Part shown: piece by piece, positions 61,898 through 64,000 of the stretch | How positions within the stretch are numbered: position 1 is the stretch's first letter | Layout: each line of letters opens with the position of its first letter | Assembly (NCBI GenBank): GCA_046483065.1 | Contig: JAWODW010000044.1 | Coordinates: 147,029-211,028 of the forward strand | Direction of reading: 5' to 3' | DNA: 64,000 nucleotides | DNA from: JAWVYT01 sp046483065 | GTDB lineage: Bacteria; Gemmatimonadota; Gemmatimonadetes; Longimicrobiales; RSA9 | Made by a program: the position numbers and the translations under genes | Notes under the pieces: model-generated | Databases searched by the model: none | Told to the model about the DNA's origin: nothing | What the model saw: only the letters and a program-made list of their open reading frames with translations

Positions 61898-63412
61898 TCA
61901 GCGGCCCGCGGGCCGGATGTCGGCCCCGCTCGCGTCCGGCGCCACGGCCGGGTAGGCCGCCTCTACCGCCGCGATCGTCTCGGTCAGGAGGTCCTCGATG
62001 AACGTCGGGTTGTGGGTCACCGTGGCGGCCAACGCCCTGCGCCGGGCCGCCGTGGTCTGGTTCGGCCGGAAGCTGGCCCGGGTGGTGGCGAGCTTGAGGT
62101 TGAACAGCGCGCCCTCGGCCACCGTGAACCGGCCGTCGTCCTCATCGATCTCGCTCGTGAGCTGGTCGAGGTACCCGTCCAGCTCCACGGCAAGGGCCAG
62201 GACCCGGTCGATGGCGCCGTTCAGGTCGGTCAGCGCCGCGGCGGCGTCGCCGTGGCACTCGGCGCAGCCGTCGAAGCTGCGGGCTGTGGTGGTCAGCTCG
62301 CACCCGGTCGCGCCCGAGGGCAGCCCGTTCTCATCCACGCACGGCGCGGCACGGAACCCGTGGCCCACCGAGTAGAAGGTCCCGGCGTCGGTCTCGCTGG
62401 CGTATTCGACCACGTGGCAGCTGGCGCACAGCCGCGGGTTGTCACCCGCGCCGTGGGGCCCCGTCTCCGAGCCCGGCGTGAGCCCGCCGCCCGGGAACCA
62501 GCCGGCGGTCCCGGCCAGCAGCGCCGTCTCCGCCGAATGGGGCTGCAGCCACTCCTGGTTGCCCTCCATGTCGGGCTGAGCCTGCCGGTCGTGGCACTGG
62601 GCGCACAGGTGCTCCGCCGGGTCATCGACCTCCGCGGCCACCCGGAGCTGCCCCGGGTTCGTCGCGTCGTGGGGGTCGTGGCAGACGGCGCACGTGATCT
62701 GCATGTAGACGTCGTCACCCGCCAGCGAGTCGGCCTCCAGGTAGTCCGATGTCACGCCCAGCCGGGCCAGCCCGCCCTCGCCCGTGTGGCACGCGTTGCA
62801 GCCGCCCTCGGTTACGCCCCGGGTGGCCACCGATGGGATCACGTTCCCGTGCGGCGATGACGCCCACTCCTCCACGAACGGGTGGTGCAGCCCCGAATGG
62901 CACTCGGCGCAGCCGTAGCTCAGCTCCGCACCCACGTCCACCGGGGCCAGCGGAACATTGGCGTCGGCGGGGCCGTTGACGTGGGTCAGGCCGGGGCCGT
63001 GGCAGCTCTCGCACTGGACATCGTGGTAGCGCCCCCCCGTCACGAACGGCGCCTCGTGCCCGCCCGCCGCGTTCCCGAGACTGTCCTCCATCGCCACGTT
63101 GCCCAGCGAGTTGACGGTATGGCACGCCTCGCAGAAGCCCTGGGCGTGGTCGCTGGTCTGGAGCCCCGCCCAGGCCCGCGCGTGCGCCGTGGTCTCCCAG
63201 TCCGCCTGGTAATCACCGTGGCAGTACCCGCAGACGGTCAGCTGGCCTTCGTCCGACGGATCGGCGTAGCCGACAAAGCCGAGCGCCTCTTCAGGGATCC
63301 GGTTGTAGATGCCCCGGTCCTCGAACACCACTTCCTCGTCCACACAGCCCGACAGCGCCACGAGTGCCAGCACCGCGAGCGGCAGCAGTGCCCGTTTGCC
63401 CTTCGCCATCAT
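61898..63412 (-). CDS. Nine-haem c-type cytochrome lipoprotein
   Basis: A 504-residue lipoprotein (lipobox LSGC, Cys23) with nine CxxCH motifs (CGYCH, CEACH, CESCH, CAECH, CNACH, CAVCH, CAQCH, CASCH, CAECH). These lie in the first 380 residues, with many His between (HARAWAG, HVNGPA, HHPFVEEW, HSAETALL). The last 120 residues form a haem-free helical domain (LTDLNGAIDRVLALAVELDGYLDQL and FNLKLATTRASFRPNQTTAARR). Two adjacent ATGs follow GGGGGTTGA. The organisation resembles octahaem/UshA-like or OmcX-type lipoproteins. It is the first gene of the operon, upstream of the barrel. Confidence 0.92.
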   Translation of the reverse strand: MMAKGKRALLPLAVLALVALSGCVDEEVVFEDRGIYNRIPEEALGFVGYADPSDEGQLTVCGYCHGDYQADWETTAHARAWAGLQTSDHAQGFCEACHTVNSLGNVAMEDSLGNAAGGHEAPFVTGGRYHDVQCESCHGPGLTHVNGPADANVPLAPVDVGAELSYGCAECHSGLHHPFVEEWASSPHGNVIPSVATRGVTEGGCNACHTGEGGLARLGVTSDYLEADSLAGDDVYMQITCAVCHDPHDATNPGQLRVAAEVDDPAEHLCAQCHDRQAQPDMEGNQEWLQPHSAETALLAGTAGWFPGGGLTPGSETGPHGAGDNPRLCASCHVVEYASETDAGTFYSVGHGFRAAPCVDENGLPSGATGCELTTTARSFDGCAECHGDAAAALTDLNGAIDRVLALAVELDGYLDQLTSEIDEDDGRFTVAEGALFNLKLATTRASFRPNQTTAARRRALAATVTHNPTFIEDLLTETIAAVEAAYPAVAPDASGADIRPAGR

Positions 63413-63683
63413 TCAACCCCCAATCAGACCTCGTCGCGGAGGGATCCTCCGCCTGCACGCACCGGGAGCTTCGGGGCCCGGACGCGCCCCTACGAAAAGG
63501 TCATTCGGGGCATCGAAAGTCAAGTCGGGGTGGCCCCGGGAAAGGTGTCCGGGATTCCCCCACAACGCGCGAAATCGCGCAGGGCAACGGCCTGTGGGCG
63601 GGCGGGAGCGCGCGACGGCCGGCGTTCGGTAGGGCCGGTGTGTGGGCGGGCCATGGCCGGATGAGGGGATGGGGGATGAGGGG
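63413..63683. other. Spacer before the truncated E1 beta gene
   Basis: No gene is seen. 63650-63690 has repeated GGATGAGGGGATG words. The promoter of the minus-strand cytochrome operon should lie within the first 100 bp. Confidence 0.4.
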
Positions 63684-64000
63684 ATGAGGAGTTGGATCGG
63701 GCGAGCGGTGGAGAGGGGGAGGTACGAAGCGGAGGTACAGGTACAGGCCGAGGGAGGGGGGGTCCGAGCGCTGGAGCACCACTCCGAGAGTCGGGAGGTC
63801 TACTGGGCCCACACACCTGGACTCAAGATGGTGATACCCTCCACCCCGCGCAACGCTCGCGCTCTTCTGGTGAGTGCGATCCGGGATCCCGATCCGGTGG
63901 TGTTCTACGAGCCCAAGGCGGTCTATCGCGCCTTCCGTCAGGAGGTACCAGAGGACGAGGAGACGTGGCCCATTGGCAAGGCCCAGGTCGTGCGCGAAGG
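63684..64000 (+). pseudogene. 2-oxoacid dehydrogenase E1 beta subunit lacking its N-terminal half (partial at right edge)
   Basis: From 63756 the frame reads GGGVRALEHHSESREVYWAHTPGLKMV, then IPSTPRNARALLVSAIRDPDPVVFYEPKAVYRAF, the unmistakable middle of pyruvate/branched-chain dehydrogenase E1 beta, continuing off the window. The N-terminal ~130 residues that should precede GGG are absent. Instead about 24 codons of unrelated sequence lead in, starting at an ATG at 63684 and including the repeat unit GTACAGGTACAGGC. The frame is open, so a truncated protein could be made, but it would lack the thiamine-diphosphate-contacting N-terminal domain. Confidence 0.8.

Overview
The window is GC-rich, gene-dense bacterial DNA. 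The contents point to Gemmatimonadota or a close relative: a short RpoD-type sigma factor without region 1.1, a SusC/SusD outer-membrane pair, several other TonB-dependent receptors, many lipoproteins, very large multihaem cytochromes, and frequent GTG starts with 1-4 bp gene overlaps. The phylum call is an inference from gene content. No rRNA, tRNA, CRISPR array, transposase, integrase or phage gene was recognised.

Layout. 1-3.9 kb: the edge of a PP2C phosphatase, a sigma factor with rsgA, and a DUF4382 lipoprotein closed by a strong terminator. 3.9-9.6 kb: a cobalamin uptake block on the minus strand (riboswitch, btuF, btuC, btuD, then a BtuB-like receptor). 9.7-16.8 kb: a lipoprotein, a flavin reductase-like gene, an unusual membrane-SDR fusion and sbcD-sbcC. 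17.2-17.7 kb: a thioredoxin-fold gene interrupted by an in-frame TGA exactly at the first position of a CxxC motif and followed by a small hairpin; I read this as a UxxC selenoprotein. 17.8-26.3 kb: an EamA exporter, a DUF2723 GT-C protein, an outer-membrane barrel, a deleted nucleotidyltransferase with its partner, hyuA and a divergent trpE. 26.6-34.9 kb: SusC/SusD, an alpha-oxoamine synthase with an MDR oxidoreductase, an exported RidA protein and an SRPBCC protein. 35-48 kb: mostly housekeeping genes (ftsH, a DHH phosphoesterase, HIT, Nudix, HNH, MDR, proline dehydrogenase, queE, MazG-like, a class V aminotransferase) separated by repeat-filled spacers, plus a pseudogene of a 2-oxoacid dehydrogenase E1 alpha subunit. 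48.2-51.6 kb: a ZnuD-like receptor set with a possible metalloregulator site. 51.7-53.5 kb: a second HIT protein and an outer-membrane protein.

53.8-63.4 kb is the most striking region. A plus-strand operon encodes a membrane protein, a 9-10-haem lipoprotein, a 9-haem membrane-anchored cytochrome, a Rieske protein and a long cytochrome b. It runs head-on into a minus-strand operon encoding a 9-haem lipoprotein, a beta-barrel, a 16-haem cytochrome and a TPR lipoprotein. Together they carry 43 CxxCH motifs plus one CX4CH, and could form a route from the quinol pool through the periplasm to the outer membrane.

Two genome-level themes recur. Several genes (E1 alpha, E1 beta, an AbiEii-like nucleotidyltransferase) have lost internal or N-terminal segments while keeping well conserved flanks. 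Dispersed short repeats (a GGACTGGGGGACTGGG inverted pair, CTCCGCG-type units, a 23-bp tandem array, a GTACAGGTACAGGC unit, G-run tracts) fill the spacers and have also entered hyuA, trpE and sbcD in frame.
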